DNA of 64,000 nt from Daphnia pulex (GCF_021134715.1 NC_060021.1:1736001-1800000), one strand, 5' to 3'; shown: positions 49,081-61,532, counted from the first letter of the stretch. Notes: generated by a model from the letters alone, not told the origin. Made by a program: numbers and translations.

Positions 49081-49477
49081 CGCAAGTCCATGGGAATGCT
49101 TATAATTGAAACGATGAATGGACATTCTGTTGAAAACTATACAGTCACGCTTGTTAATTTCTTGAGCAGGCAAATTGCTCTATGTGTTTTTATTTCAAAT
49201 TGACGGAAGGTATACTAAGAATCAAACTACTCCCCCATATTTTAATCCCTTTTTCACCTTTTAAGGAAAAGCATGAGAGAAAGAAAAGGTCTGTCCATGT
49301 TAGAGTGATGCTCCCACGTAGTTTCTACAAAATAGGTTCTACAAAATCCTTCCATTTCAACAAAAAGTGAACTCCATCTTTTCTTTCCCTGATTAACAAA
49401 AAATAGAAAATATTAGAAATAATAATTGTGGTGAATAGTTATAATGTATCAAAGTGCACACAGAAAAATGACGACTG

Positions 49478-49550
49478 CACCGTCAATCACAAAATAAAAC
49501 ACCGGACTGGGTTGGGGAGAGCTATAAAAGATTTCTTTTGTTATAAATGG
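49478..49550 (+). repeat. direct repeat with TATA-like box, copy 1
   Basis: Contains GGGTTGGGGAGAGCTATAAAAGATT preceded by ATCACAAAATAAAACACCGGAC. A close direct copy lies at 50124-50195. The CTATAAAAG word resembles a core promoter, but no gene start was found downstream. Confidence 0.45.
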
Positions 49551-50123
49551 TGCGTTCCATTATCTACCATAGCATCCGAGCTCCGACGGCGTCGCTTGCC
49601 GGCAAGTATTTGGGAGGAAGCAGAACTTTAAATAGTCACTGTAAAGTTTGCAGGCGCGAACGAGGCCAAACCTCGAGCTTTCAAGAAAAGGGCACTAAAA
49701 ACATTTGGTATCAATCCTAAGACCTCTCTTGTAGCAAGCACATCTATAACGAGTAAAGCATGGAGCACTACATCTGTTAAACCAGAATCCTGCAATAATG
49801 AAAGAAGAGAAGGCTATGGGAAGACATAGTCCCCACATCAGTTCCCAAAGGGAAAAGAGATGGTCCGTAGTACTCCGCATTTGAAATTATATGCTTCAGA
49901 GCAGCTGCAACGATACATCCAGGACATGTCGAATTGAGTCTGAGAAAGACGAATCTTGAATGGCCATTTTTTAAGAAATTCAAAGTCCAGCTCCTGCAAA
50001 AACACAACAGCAGGTTATTCGAGCTGAAATCGGTGGACTCGGATCTGCGAGTCTTTGGCAACCAGCGTTTCGCTGGCCGAGTCTCAACGACTTTTTTTAC
50101 ACAAAAAATGAGGACTACGACGT

Positions 50124-50195
50124 CAATCACAATAAAACATCGAACTGGGTTGGGGGAGAGCTATAAAAGATTCCATATGTTATAAAAGATTCCGT
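50124..50195 (+). repeat. direct repeat with TATA-like box, copy 2
   Basis: Second copy of the unit at 49478-49550, about 645 bases away in the same orientation. The spacing could reflect ends of a solo or degenerate LTR-like element, or a local duplication. Confidence 0.45.
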
Positions 50196-50511
50196 AGGTG
50201 CAATTGATTTGCAGTAGGAAAACTGAAATTATTTTTACGGATATTTAATCGCGTATAAACAATTCCAGACCTAGGGGTAGCACTATTTCAGCTTCCGCAA
50301 AAGGCGGTCCATCATAACATTTATGCCCAATTGACTCTTGTCAAGAGATATTATGAAAAATCTCTAATCTCAGACATAAATCCGGTGAAACATAATAATT
50401 TGTCGGCTTCAGCAAATTTTCTCAAATCATTATCGTTGGCCGAAGCAAAGAGGTGAAGATGATGTTCAACCAAAATCACAAACAAACGTTTAACAAAAAT
50501 AGTTAGTGATT

Positions 50512-53070
50512 TATTCGTTTTTGTATTGCGATACTTATGTCGGTGCAATATCATTGATTTTTAATAAATAAACACAAATAAAAAATAATTTGTTCACATC
50601 TTTATTTAATTCATATTAAATCATATATACAAAAAAACTAATTGAAATCGTAGACAAATTCATCATTCACTGAAAAATTGTTCATACATGATGCAACTAA
50701 AACAAAATGTTAGCAAAATTAAAATTTTCATATGATTTATTAAACACAATTAATATTGAATCACTGTTTCATTCAAATTTGTTAAAGAACGGCTGTTATT
50801 CCTTTAATTAAAGATTTATATTTCAAATTGTTGAACTTTTGAAACGTATGCGTTGAATTATCCAAAGTTTCCCATTCTTCATTGATAACTAACGCGATGA
50901 CCATGTATATCCAAAATAGATTATAAAATAAAACACTATTGTGTTAATTTTCAACATTCTTTTTAATCGCACTGAACGTTAAATAAAATGTTCAACTTGG
51001 TCAACGGTTTTTTAGAGAATAAAATTAAAACTGTTCAGAAGACTATATACTAGATTACACTGCTATGGCTTTAATCCCTCCCATCTTTATTTCCACCCCG
51101 AAAGGATGGATCCCAATGAATGAGAACCAATGAAACAATCTTTGCCATAAAAAAACAAGGACCGCGACCTGCAATGATTTGTGTTCTGGAGGGGGCTCAG
51201 TTAACCGACCCTTCAAGGTGACCTTAATAGAAAGGTTAACGTGACGGTTGAAAAGGAATAAATCTCTTTCTTTGTGTGGGTGTCCATGTAGCTAAATTCG
51301 TCGATGATCATATACTAAAAAGGAATTACCCAATCCAAATGCTTATTTTTTCAAAAAGCAAGAGACGAGAGATAAGAGACGAGGACGAGAAACAAGCAAG
51401 AGAGATAGAATCGTGAGGAAGAGGAGGTGAGGATTCTGAGTCACAGCTTTGAATTCCTCCAGCAGCGGAACACCCTCACATTGTAGCGGTCCGGGATGCC
51501 ACAGTGCAGTTTGCCTTGGGTAAGAAAGAAGTGTTGGAGAAAGTGATTGTTATTACCCGAACCACAACTGGGGTTGTGAAGAGGGTTCGGATTAATAATC
51601 CTAATTAGATTAAAAAAGACAGGAAAAAATGGAGGTGAATCAGCCTGATACCTAGGCGGGACTGCGAGCAAAACAAACAATTTTTTCAATTTAAATCTTC
51701 GTGTTTTTTTTTTCAGTGTAAAAAACCCGGGCACTACACCGCAAAAGTCAAAAATATTGTAAAAATAATTTTTTTTTCTTTTCTTGTCTTGTCTTTTTCT
51801 TCTTGATTCGATTTGTCTTTCAATTTATAAAATTACTTAGATAGAATGTCATCCGTCCTCGAAACTGTCTTCAAATTCCCCAATGCCTGCCTAATTACAA
51901 TTGCAACACCAAACTTCAGAACACGCATGGAATGTGAGAAGAATAGCTGAGACTGACGGAAATGATGTTGCAATCGGCAATATTATTTCAAGACAGAGAA
52001 TGGTTAAAAAAACCCACATCCCATGGTTAGTTTTGACAAATCATGATTGTTCTTCATTTTTGCATGACTTTCCAAGTAAAAATTCGTGACTTCTGGACGA
52101 AAGAAAACAAACAAGAAGTATTAGATAACATTTTTTTATTTCTTAATCATACCACCTTAAAACTACTGATCGAAATTTCCAAAACTGCCCAAGAGTCTTG
52201 ATAGCAGTATATTTCAATATCCACGAAGTAAATGTGCAAAACCGACCTCAGATCTCTTGTTGAGAGTAGTTCTCTAACCTATTTGACTCGCAATGAAGGT
52301 GCGCAAAAGCAAAAGCAATGAAGGTGCGCGTTCGTAGAGGCAACCTAATCCCGAAGCCAGTCCTGCATCAAACGCAATTGGAAAAAGAAGTTTTCGAAGG
52401 GATAAAAGAAGTCGAGAACGCAAAACAACTAAAATTGTTGTTGAAACAGAAAATAACAAACTGGATTATTCAAGCCCTCTTTACTAGTCGACGGATAGTA
52501 GGAAAGTACGACTTGGGTAATGTAATTTTTGTCTACAATGTAAACAAACGTCCCCTTGATGGATTGGAAGAACGTCGCTTGGATCGTTCACGTTTATTTT
52601 CTATCTCGCTCTACCTTTTGGAGTTCTTTGGAGAACACTTTGATCTTAGAAGATTTAGTCCAGAATACCCTCGAGATCGATAGAAGCGATGTTGTTGTAT
52701 GGACAGTGATGGGAATTGCTCAAATCCTATTTCAAGACGAAGAATGGTTGGTGAGAAAACCCCACCCTGTGGTCAATTTTGACATTCTTATAGCTGTTCT
52801 TCATTTCTGAATGGCTTTCTATGTTAGAAAACAAACAAAAAGTATTAGATGACATTTACGAGTTACTAATATTTCCCATTCTAAACCAACTGATACGACT
52901 TTCCGAAACGAAAAAAGAGAAACAGTCACTTAAAATACCAGATCGCGAGATCATCTAGGCGAATTAATTAACTTCAAATTGATCAAACTACCGTTGAAAA
53001 CTTGGGGAAATCCCAACGCGAAGGACAACAACGGCTGTTGAACCGTTTGAACCGTTGAACGCAAGTGGTG
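50512..53070 (-). repeat. right arm of the large inverted duplication
   Basis: Reverse complement of 37779-39143 plus 44798-45525. It carries the uninterrupted version of the retrotransposon target site near 51250. About 540 bases at 51505-52050 have no counterpart in the left arm. The spacer between arms is about 5 kb. Confidence 0.75.
52060..53070 (+). pseudogene. ankyrin-type gene relic in right arm
   Basis: Second copy of the gene relic at 37779-38990, inverted. IRDFWTKENKQEVLDNIF (52080-52135) is followed by stops. A 121-residue frame at 52318-52683 has LIPKPVLHQTQLEKEVFEGI and LDGLEERRLDRSRLFSI. The ankyrin segment (near 52970-53060) is damaged. Comparison of the two relics shows substitutions and small indels in both. 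Confidence 0.55.
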
Positions 53071-53864
53071 GGGTTTTTGGTTTTTGTGGCGTAGTCCTAT
53101 CTATCTGACTCGTGCAAAGAATTTTTCTGAAGTTGTTCGTCTATTTTTTGTTATGGAAGATTGCGCAAACATCAAGTGATGTTTGAACATCAAGTGATGT
53201 TTGCTGATATATGGCATTGAGTTGCTTTTTTGCTTTCGACGAAAGCCTGGGTCTGGTGGATTTTGTGGTATTCCATATATAAAGTTCTGTAATGAAGCCC
53301 TGAAGGGTGTTCAACCCTTGAAATGTGTTTCCTCAAAAGTAGTGGAAGAGATGAAGAAGAGACATCGCCGTATTAAAAAAAACGATTACCGACTACCTAA
53401 AAAGTTGCCAGTTTGAAGAATCTCTACCATCTCTTACCAGGGTTGCCAGTTAAAACAATTAACATAGTATAGTCAAATTGGGCAAAAAAGGGGGTTAACC
53501 CCAAGTAAATTATTAGTTAGTTTTTTTTTCTTAAGCATTGTTTATACTATTGCAATAAACCTTTTTTGTAAAAACTCCCATTGAAAAATATTCATGGAAA
53601 CATGTTAAAATCTCGATTTAAAAATTTCAATGTTTTTAAGATCCGAGTAATTATACTTTCTTGAAACAATAAATAATTTTAAAAAATGTGAAAGTGCAGG
53701 AAATCTTTCATTCTTTAAAAGTTCCAATTTTGGTACAATTACGAAGAGATTAAATGAGTAAAAAAATTAAACTTAAAACCCATTTTTTCCGCGCGAAAAA
53801 GTGTTTCCATATTTAACACAGCGCTTATGGAGAAATGGGATATTTAAAAACAGTATTGCTTATA

Positions 53865-54918
53865 CAGTACCCACCAAACTATTAGGTACACCCCTCTTGT
53901 TTCAGTGCATTCTTATGGCACTACGTGTCTTAGAAAAAGTGCAAATACTACCCTTGGCTTGGGTTAGATTTTTTTTCTTTTTTTCCTGAGTAGATCTAAT
54001 GATGATCTACATTTTTTACACACACAAAATTGTTGTAGGATTAACCCCCATGGCGCTACGGTATCGTTCACTTTATTAGGTACACCCGTTTTCCCCCATA
54101 TGCGCCGTGTTAAATACGGCGTTTTCAAAAATTTACAAAAAATACTAAAAATCAAGCTAAAATTTTTTTCTTTGTGCCAAAAGATGCAGAATTCTTCATT
54201 CTTTACAAATATACAGAATGATTAACAAAAAAATCAACTCAGAGAACCCTTCCCTATACCCCAAAGTTTTCCACTTCAAAATTTGTCGAAATTTCTAATG
54301 CCTATCAGTGCAAGTGTGTAGTAAAAAGTACAAATTTTGAAGTGAAAAACTTTAGGGTATAGGGAAGGGTTCTCTGAGTTGATTTTAAGAATTTTTGCCG
54401 ATTTTTTAAAGAAAAAATGCCAGAGAAAAAGGAGAGAACAAAGGGATTCGACGGTTTTCCATCTTCTATTCTTCCCTCGGGGCAGGATACGCACCACGCG
54501 ACGTGAGAAGAAAAATCAATATTTATTAAAAAATCGGCAAAAATCAGCGTTTCATTAAACAAATTTGAAACTTTGTCCAAATGTAGACGACTATGTCGTC
54601 TACCGTTTGTGCAAGTTTCAAGTAATAATTGACATATTTTCAATTTTTTAGAATTTTTTAAGTAACATACACTTTAGCATGGAAGCATATGGCGAGCGCG
54701 CCGATGTTTCCAAACTTTATATCTAGCACGTAGGGGATAAACTTCAATTCACTAAAATCTGCAAAAAATCATGGTGAAAGGAAATTCTTTCCTCACCAAG
54801 ATGATTTTTTAAAATTTGTTGAGTTATCGCATAAAAAAGGGAGACACCTTGGCCCGTAAGCCGCCGTGTTAGAAGCGCGGAAATACTCGCCGTGTTTCCA
54901 AACTTTGTGTAGGTACTG
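53865..54918. mobile_element. Tc1/mariner-like non-autonomous element or relic
   Basis: Left end CAGTACCCACCAAACTATTAGGTACACC and right end GTAGGTACTG are inverted relative to each other over the outer ten bases, and both are flanked by TA, the Tc1/mariner target. ATTAGGTACACCC recurs at 54075-54090 in direct orientation. No transposase frame is present. It contains the separate hairpin at 54232-54386. Confidence 0.5.
54232..54386. repeat. long perfect-like hairpin (fold-back)
   Basis: Two arms of about 55 bases (54232-54286 and 54330-54386) are complementary with few mismatches. They share ATCAACTCAGAGAACCC at the outer ends and CAAAATTTGT at the inner ends, around a loop of about 43 bases. 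The transcript would fold into one long stem. Confidence 0.8.
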
Positions 54919-55015
54919 TATGTTGCCACTGTAGTCCGACGAACGCTCAACCTCTTTTTAATAACAACCTATAGCATCTCACTAAGACTACCAAAGAAAC
55001 GGGCATGGAGAAGAA

Positions 55016-56724
55016 GTGGCAAAAAATCTAGCGTTAAAATGGATTCAAGGTAAGATAGTGCAGAATGGTGAAAAATATGAAGATTTTGAACTACCCATAC
55101 CTGATTTCCAACTGATTGATAGACTTATTTCCGCTGAAATTGAAGAAAATGATGAGAATGCCCAAAGACGAAAGAAATTGAGAGGGGAAATGATGATGGC
55201 TAAATTAAATGTTGGTCAACGAGCGACATTTGATCAAATAATGGCCGCAATCAATGATGAAAACTCTCTTCAATCACGTCAATTCTTCTTAGATGGTCCT
55301 GGTGGAACAGGGAAAACATTTATCTACAATACTCCAATCAACGTTCTACAGGGTGAAGGAAAAAAGATTATTGCTGTCGCTTCAACTGGAATCGCTTCAA
55401 CACTGTTGATTGATGGAGCCACTTATCACTCTCAGTTTAAAATTTATCCGCCCATCACAGAAACAACCAGATCGAAAATAGAAGAACACCACTTCTCGGC
55501 GAAATTTATAAGGGATGCCGCACTAATCATCGAGGACGAAGCTACTGTGATGACCAACCACGCTCTCAATGCGATTAAGCACGTCACTGAAAAAGTGACT
55601 AAGAATAACAAGCCTTATGGAAATAAAGTCCTTCTCCTCGGGGGAGACTTTAGACAATGTTTGCCAGTAGTCAAACATGGGAATCGAGTTAAGGTAGTCG
55701 AAGCTACCATTAAAAACTGCGAGAGTTGGTCCACCTTTCGTCACCTTCGGTAACAGAAAACATGCGCACCACGGCGGGAAGTCAAGAGTACGCAAATTGG
55801 CTGATTGAACTGGGAAATGGGACGTTACCAACAACAGCAAATTTGAGTTCAGATGTCGTTGAAATCCTTCCTGACTTCCTGATTACCGAAGAAAATGCCA
55901 AGTCTTTGAATATCACCGGAGATGACCAAGATCCAAGAATCAATGCTTTAATTCATCACGTGTTTGGTGATTCGAAGCATCTATTGGATCAAGATATCTC
56001 TGAAGAAGTTAATTCCCGTGCGATATTATGCCCCAAGAATGATAATTGTTTGAAGATAAACAATGCAATAATCAAAAAAATGCCTGGTGAACAGTGTGTA
56101 TATAAGAGAATAGACACAATCACAGGTGATGAGGAAGAAGTTGCTAATTTCCCAACAGAATTCCTCAACACGCTGAAAATATCTGGAATTCCACCTCATA
56201 CGTTAAAACTGAAAGTTGGTGCCATAATAATGCTTCTGAAGAATATAGACTCAAGACGAGGACTATGCAACGGAACAAGATTGGTCATCAAACAGCTCCG
56301 TCAAAACGTTATCGCTGCAGCAATTTCTTCTGGAAAAAATAAAGGACTTTGTGTGTTTATTCCAAGAATGAACATGTCTCCAACAGATTCAGATCTGCCG
56401 TTAACCTTAAATAGACTGCAATTCCCAGTGCTTCTCGCCTTTGCCGTAACCATAAACAAATCACAAGGTCAGACGTTCGATCGGGTTGGCATTCTTTCTC
56501 AAGAACCTGTTTTCAGCCATGGACAATTGTACGTCGCCTTTTCCAGAGTGACTTCAAGAGAAGGAGTCAAAGTCGTTTGCATAGAGGTGCAAAACAAGGC
56601 AAAATGCTCAACAAATCTACAACAGTACAAGACCGGGAAAAGGTTTTCACACATAATATTGTGTATAAAGAAGTTCTTTCATCAAATTAAAGAAATCACT
56701 GCCCAAGTGATAGGAAAAACGTAG
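55016..56724 (+). pseudogene. Helitron-type PIF1 helicase fragment with one frameshift
   Basis: The helicase motifs run in order: GPGGTGKTF (Walker A), ALIIEDEAT (motif II), LLLGGDFRQCLPVV (III), then AFAVTINKSQGQTFDRVG (V) and QLYVAFSRVTSREGVKVV (VI). The frame stops with TAA at 55751-55753 after FRHLR. The rest, starting TENMRTTAG, is read one base out of register and continues to 56724. The replication initiator (Rep) domain that precedes the helicase in a complete Helitron is absent, so the element is 5'-truncated. Helitron rather than host PIF1 is inferred from the sequence style and the surroundings; a host gene would not lack its start and carry a frameshift. Confidence 0.75.
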
Positions 56725-56839
56725 AAAAAAGAGGAACTAACTTCCGCCTCGGTCTTCGGACCAATAGGCCTTGGGGGCAGTTCCCAATTGCGCTAAACTG
56801 TGAAATAATTAGTATCGTACAACAAAGGTTGCTCAAAAA

Positions 56840-56866
56840 ATAGGTTAGGTTAGGTTAGGATAGGTT
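56840..56866 (+). repeat. short interstitial telomere-type repeat (TTAGG)
   Basis: Three perfect tandem TTAGG units (56844-56858) with degenerate units on both sides. TTAGG is the usual arthropod telomere repeat. It sits about 115 bases after the Helitron helicase. Confidence 0.7.
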
Positions 56867-57755
56867 ACCATGCAGTAATTAGCGCGCATTTTCCTATCTT
56901 AGTATGGGAATATATTCAATATATTATCATCTATCATTTTAGTTCTTTACATTCGAAACTGACTTTCACTTACGTTCATTTGCTTTTAAAAAAAGTGAAA
57001 ACAATGATTCAAACTTTGCTAGACCCAAGTTCCCCGGTCTCGAACGGGCTGAAGTTACTAGTAGAAGAATATAAATTGAAAATTAAATATAGGGGAGAGT
57101 GGGGCTAAAAGGCCAGGGGGCAGGTCGCTCTTTTCTAATTATTTAGCTCTGTTTTTAATTTTAAAAATTTAGCTTTTAACCATGTGTGCATCATTATCAT
57201 GCGCACTAATATTGGAAATTTCAAGAATATATGACTAGCCGTTCTGAAGATATAAAGTAAAAACACTTTTGTTGGGGCTATTTCTGCCTTTCACAGTAGG
57301 GCTACTCGGCTTATGGAAAACTGCCATTGCTGATAATAACTGAATTTTTGAATTAGCTCAAATTACTTGTGGATATTCAAAAATAACCAAGGAAATTATA
57401 TAAAAACCACCCTGAAAAAATAAATCGTTTTTATTATGGTTTATTTGATCAAAATCGAGGTTTCAAATCAACCCCCGTATCGGTTGTTATCCCATTAGAA
57501 TTACAGGGGAAGCCAACTAGCCCCGTTGAAGGGGCATGTTGCGTCATTTTTCTTTTTGTTATAACTTTAATATAACGCTAAAATTGTAACTAATGAAATT
57601 TTCAAAAAATACGGAAGATAAAAGAATTTTTGCTTTTATTTTTAAGACCAAAAGATATCAGAAAGGTATTGATGGAGGGAAATGGGAGAGAAAATAAAAA
57701 AATTGGTGCCAACCCTTACTTCTCTCCTCTACTACTTACTCAACTCGTTATCGGT

Positions 57756-58555
57756 CTAGGGGAGACCGGACCCATCTTGGACAGTTCCGGTTTTTGCCCC
57801 ATATCTCTCATCCCCTTGGGCGAATTTTTTTGCAAAAACATGCGGAAATGTTTTCCACACACATGATGCACCTTTAAAATTGTAAAAGTTATAGAGTTTT
57901 CAATTTTTTGCGTTTTTTTACCAGACCGGGGTAATATTGGACAGATGCCTGTGCCATGTTAGAAAGGTTATTAAAAGAGGGATAGGATAAATAAAAAATT
58001 ATGAAAAATCAGGAAATGTAGATGGTAATGTAGTTAAACCCCAAACCAATTTTGGAAATGATATTACCTTTAAAACTCAAAAAGTTTTCTGATAGGGAAA
58101 GAATTACAACTTTTATATGGGACGAGATAGGGTTAAAATAAAGGTGGCGCTGAAGCCTCTCGTCAAGATAAGACAATTTTTCTGTCCAAAATTGCCCCAC
58201 AGACCGTCCTCCACTAACAGGTGAATAGCGTCTAAACTATCAAACTTAAAAATAAAATTTGGTTGAATAATGTAGGCAAATGACTGGCCTATGTTTTTAT
58301 GTGAACAATTTTCATTTCACCCGTCACACTTCGGCACAATGTCACCGTTAGTGGGGAACAAATTTGCGATTTGTTTAGGGATTTTTTATTTCTTGAATAT
58401 CTCAGGCAAAAACCATGGGATTTTCGTGAAACTTATTACAGTTAAGTAAAACACTAAAAAGAATAAACCGTAGAAAATTAGATTTTTAAAATTAGTATAA
58501 CAATTTTTCCCGTCACTGTCTAATGTGGTACAGTGTCCTAGATGAGTCTCCCCTA
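57756..58555. mobile_element. non-autonomous DNA transposon (MITE-like)
   Basis: The left end reads TAGGGGAGACC...CATCTTGGACA. The right end, reverse-complemented, reads TAGGGGAGACTCATCTAGGACA. About 20 of the outer 30 bases agree. No transposase frame lies inside. Related AGGGGAGAG or AGGGATAGGGCTAAAAGG ends occur at about 57091 and 59255, so the family may be present in several damaged copies. Confidence 0.45.
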
Positions 58556-58800
58556 CGTTGGGTTCCCTTGGTGAAATTGCTTTTCACAAACTTCCATGTA
58601 AGTTTTGAGTCCTCTTTGTTGTCTAAGAGCCCTTCCAGCAAGTCCAATTGAATTGGCATGTTTAAAAATCTTCCACAAGATGGTAACTTGGCCACCATAT
58701 TAACGATACAGTCTCGTTTCCAGCTCATTCCTGGATTCAATTAAATTTCATTTACATAAAGCATAAAATGACTCAATAATACAATTTACCTGATGCGTCG
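58556..58800 (-). other. exon-like fragment interrupted by the MITE
   Basis: On the minus strand an open stretch (NPGMSWKRDCIVNMVAKLPS and LLEGLLDNKEDSKLTWKFVK) runs from an acceptor-like position near 58745 into the right end of the element at 58555. A short upstream piece (KELIDAS then a GT donor) lies near 58790-58810. No family recognised. Confidence 0.25.
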
Positions 58801-58859
58801 ATGAGCTCCTTAAAATTAAAAAAATAAACATTTTACTGTCGACCATGAACACAGATAAA

Positions 58860-60780
58860 GACCACTGGTTAATACTCTCCATAAGAGAATAATTAACATG
58901 GCCAACTGTCACCAACATTCTTGCTACCTTCCTACGATTTCTCCAATCTTGGACTTCTTGCCCCCCCCTCTAGTGTACGTTTTCATCTCTACACTCTGCT
59001 TGATTCTATTCAATTGCAATGATTCAATTGATTTCTCTGCTTTTTCAATTGGCAAACGTCAAAATTAAATACAATATGAATTATAAATAAAAATTGTTGT
59101 GAAAAAAATTACCTAGGACTTTTAAACAACATCAAAGAATTTTACCAAGACAGAAGGAAAACAATCTTCGTCTGCAAAACCCTTCGTAGCCTCGGTGCAG
59201 TACAGTACTTTATCCACTAGAGGCACTACAAGCACTCCAAGAACTTGGGGTCAGTAGGGATAGGGCTAAAAGGACAGCACATAATCAACCAGTCGTCTTT
59301 ATCTATGCCAGAGCTATGGAATACTGGTAATGCCACTGATGGCGAGCCCTTCCATTGCTTTTTTCTCTGGAAGAGAGACCTGCTTGCCTGCCCTGTCCCG
59401 TTGCTATAAGCGCCACGGCGGGTGTGTGGGAAAATAGGGTATAGGAATGGTATAGGAATGGAGGGAAAAGTGGAGGAGTGGTCGAAGTGGTCGAGATCGA
59501 TATCTTAGCTCCGATTTTCACTATCGATTCGTAAAGTTGGCTTCAGCCCCAGTGAAAATTTCCGAGAGGAGGAGTTAACATGGCAGTGGCGCTACCCAGT
59601 ATTCTATAGCTTTGTCGCTTCGTAGCTAACCGCTTCGTATCTGATCAACTGACTGATCAGTCGGTTGTTTATTATGTTGTAAAGGGTAATCGGCCCGTGT
59701 GCGACCAATGAAGACTGTAACACTGAGAAGACTAAAACGATGGATCGCGGCTTGCTTTTCTCTGATCTTCTTACGCTGCCATTTGTTGCTGCCCCTGCTG
59801 AAGATGTGAACATTTTCCTGTAGCACTAAAACCCATGAGTTGCTGGCGTACTTGATGTTCATGCTCCGACAATTTTGAAGACCTACACTCTCCGTCTAAG
59901 AAGACGGACGGACGGAGTCTGGATGACGGAAGAGATTCTGAATATATATGCCAGGCGGAAGGTGGGCGGTTTGAGAGGAGAAGGAGATCTACTTCGTTAA
60001 CGATTGAAAAAAGTTAGGGCAGTCGCTATAGGGCAGCTCCATCTGTAGGCAGGTGATTTCTGTTGCGAAACTAACTTTCTTGAACACCCAAACTGCTGAA
60101 AACACTGGGAAAAATCCCTCTTCAAGATCGTGGATTCTTTTCTGTTGAAGAAGTTTAGTTTTAGTACCTTCTCACAATTCCCTTGAGGAATCAATAGAAT
60201 GTTAAACCATTTCTTCATAAAAACGATTGATAAATCAGGAGTGATTTTTATGCTATGGATTTTGACTGGACTAACCTAGCTTGCCCATGCATCCTCTCTA
60301 ATTTCACACACCTCCTTAAAAGTTTCTAAAGTTTGTGAGTTCATTAGACAGTGAATATCCTTTTTGTAAATTATGGTGTTGACTAGGTTGAACCCACACA
60401 AAAAGCATCATAGTTTTGCTGTATCATGCGACCTTGTTCTTTTTAATAAATGGTTTTTAGTACTATTTGTTTATCTACTTGGCGATGCTATGTTTATTCA
60501 CGTTTAATTTTTTTTAAACAGTTTATAAACACAACAATGACAACGTTTTCAGCGGTTGTTACTAGAAACTAAAATGAAATATCTGGCAAAGACCATAATT
60601 TCTAGGGTAAATAACTTAATATTACAAAACAATCATCAGAAAACGAGCCAGATTTTCGTATAGAGCTCTTTGGGGTTGCCTTTTCATTTGCGATAACTTG
60701 GCGACGCAGCAGTGAATTTCACAACACGAAACAGAGGGAAAAGTGCGCGAAGTCCTTCCCCCCATCGTGGGTGAATTTTG
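58860..60780. other. no gene seen
   Basis: About 1.9 kb with only short frames and no recognisable domain. A small palindromic stretch (GTCTAAGAAGACGGAC) lies near 59893-59912. Confidence 0.45.
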
Positions 60781-60788
60781 CAACCCTA

Positions 60789-61087
60789 GGAGGCGTCAAA
60801 TTTCAGCTTAAGCTTTGCTTATGCGACGTTGCCTGTTATACGAAAGTCTGTGTATTGTTGCTTTCTCTGTCGATCTGATGGAATGGGTTCGTTGTAATTG
60901 CTCTTTAGACAAGTTCATTTCTCAATCGGTATTCCTTTCTTTTTTCACATCTAGAAAGCTGGTAAACAATGCTTGCAGTTCGTCAAGTGTCAACTTAAAA
61001 ATTATTTTAAACTCCGCAATTGACGATTTCGTGTAAAAGGCAACCCCGCATAAGCAAAGCTTAAGCTGAATTTTGACGCTCTCCTAG
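60789..61087. mobile_element. MITE with about 48-base terminal inverted repeats
   Basis: Left arm 60789-60836 and right arm about 61035-61087 are near-perfect inverse copies, sharing CAGCTTAAGCTTTGCTTATG and GCGTCAAA at the outer end. The unit is about 299 bases, with a CTA/TAG-like duplication at the borders. No transposase. Confidence 0.75.
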
Positions 61088-61228
61088 CTAACCGTCCTTA
61101 TGCGCACTTTTAATTGTCTGGCAGCTTTCGCGCTGTGAGCCTGTGACATTGGCTGCTGCGTTGCCAAATATCCGTGAAATGAAAAAAACAAACTTGAAGA
61201 GCTGTATACGCTAGCATGTTGTTTATTT

Positions 61229-61532
61229 TTAACAAGCGATTCCCCACTCAAAGAGACCGTTTGGAGGTTTTTTGATTTAGCGGAAATCGTCGCTGGGGGT
61301 TCTAAAAATTAAGAAGTAGATGGGTTTTGTGCAAACTTTTCGCTAAGTGGATTGGTAAAAACCGCAATCGCCTAGCTTTTGTAGTTTGAGAGATATTCCC
61401 AAAAAACTGAGAGGGGGTAGCCGAAATTTGGACATTTTTCGGTTTTTGTGCAGCAGTAGAACCCCCAGCGACGATTTCCGGTAAATCAAAAACCCCCAAA
61501 ACGGTCTCTTTGAGTGGCGAATCGCTTGTTAA
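61229..61532. mobile_element. TTAA-flanked MITE with about 75-base inverted ends
   Basis: Both borders are TTAA (61229-61232 and 61529-61532). The inverted ends start CAAGCGATTC and continue through CACTCAAAGAGACCG and CGTCGCTGGGGGTTCT. A TTAA target is the hallmark of piggyBac-type elements. A related right end (GTGGATTGCTTG then TTAA) is at 47519-47535. Confidence 0.7.

Noticed and set aside
59604-59862. Overlapping minus-strand frames
   Set aside because: Both are short, overlap in different frames and have no recognisable domain.
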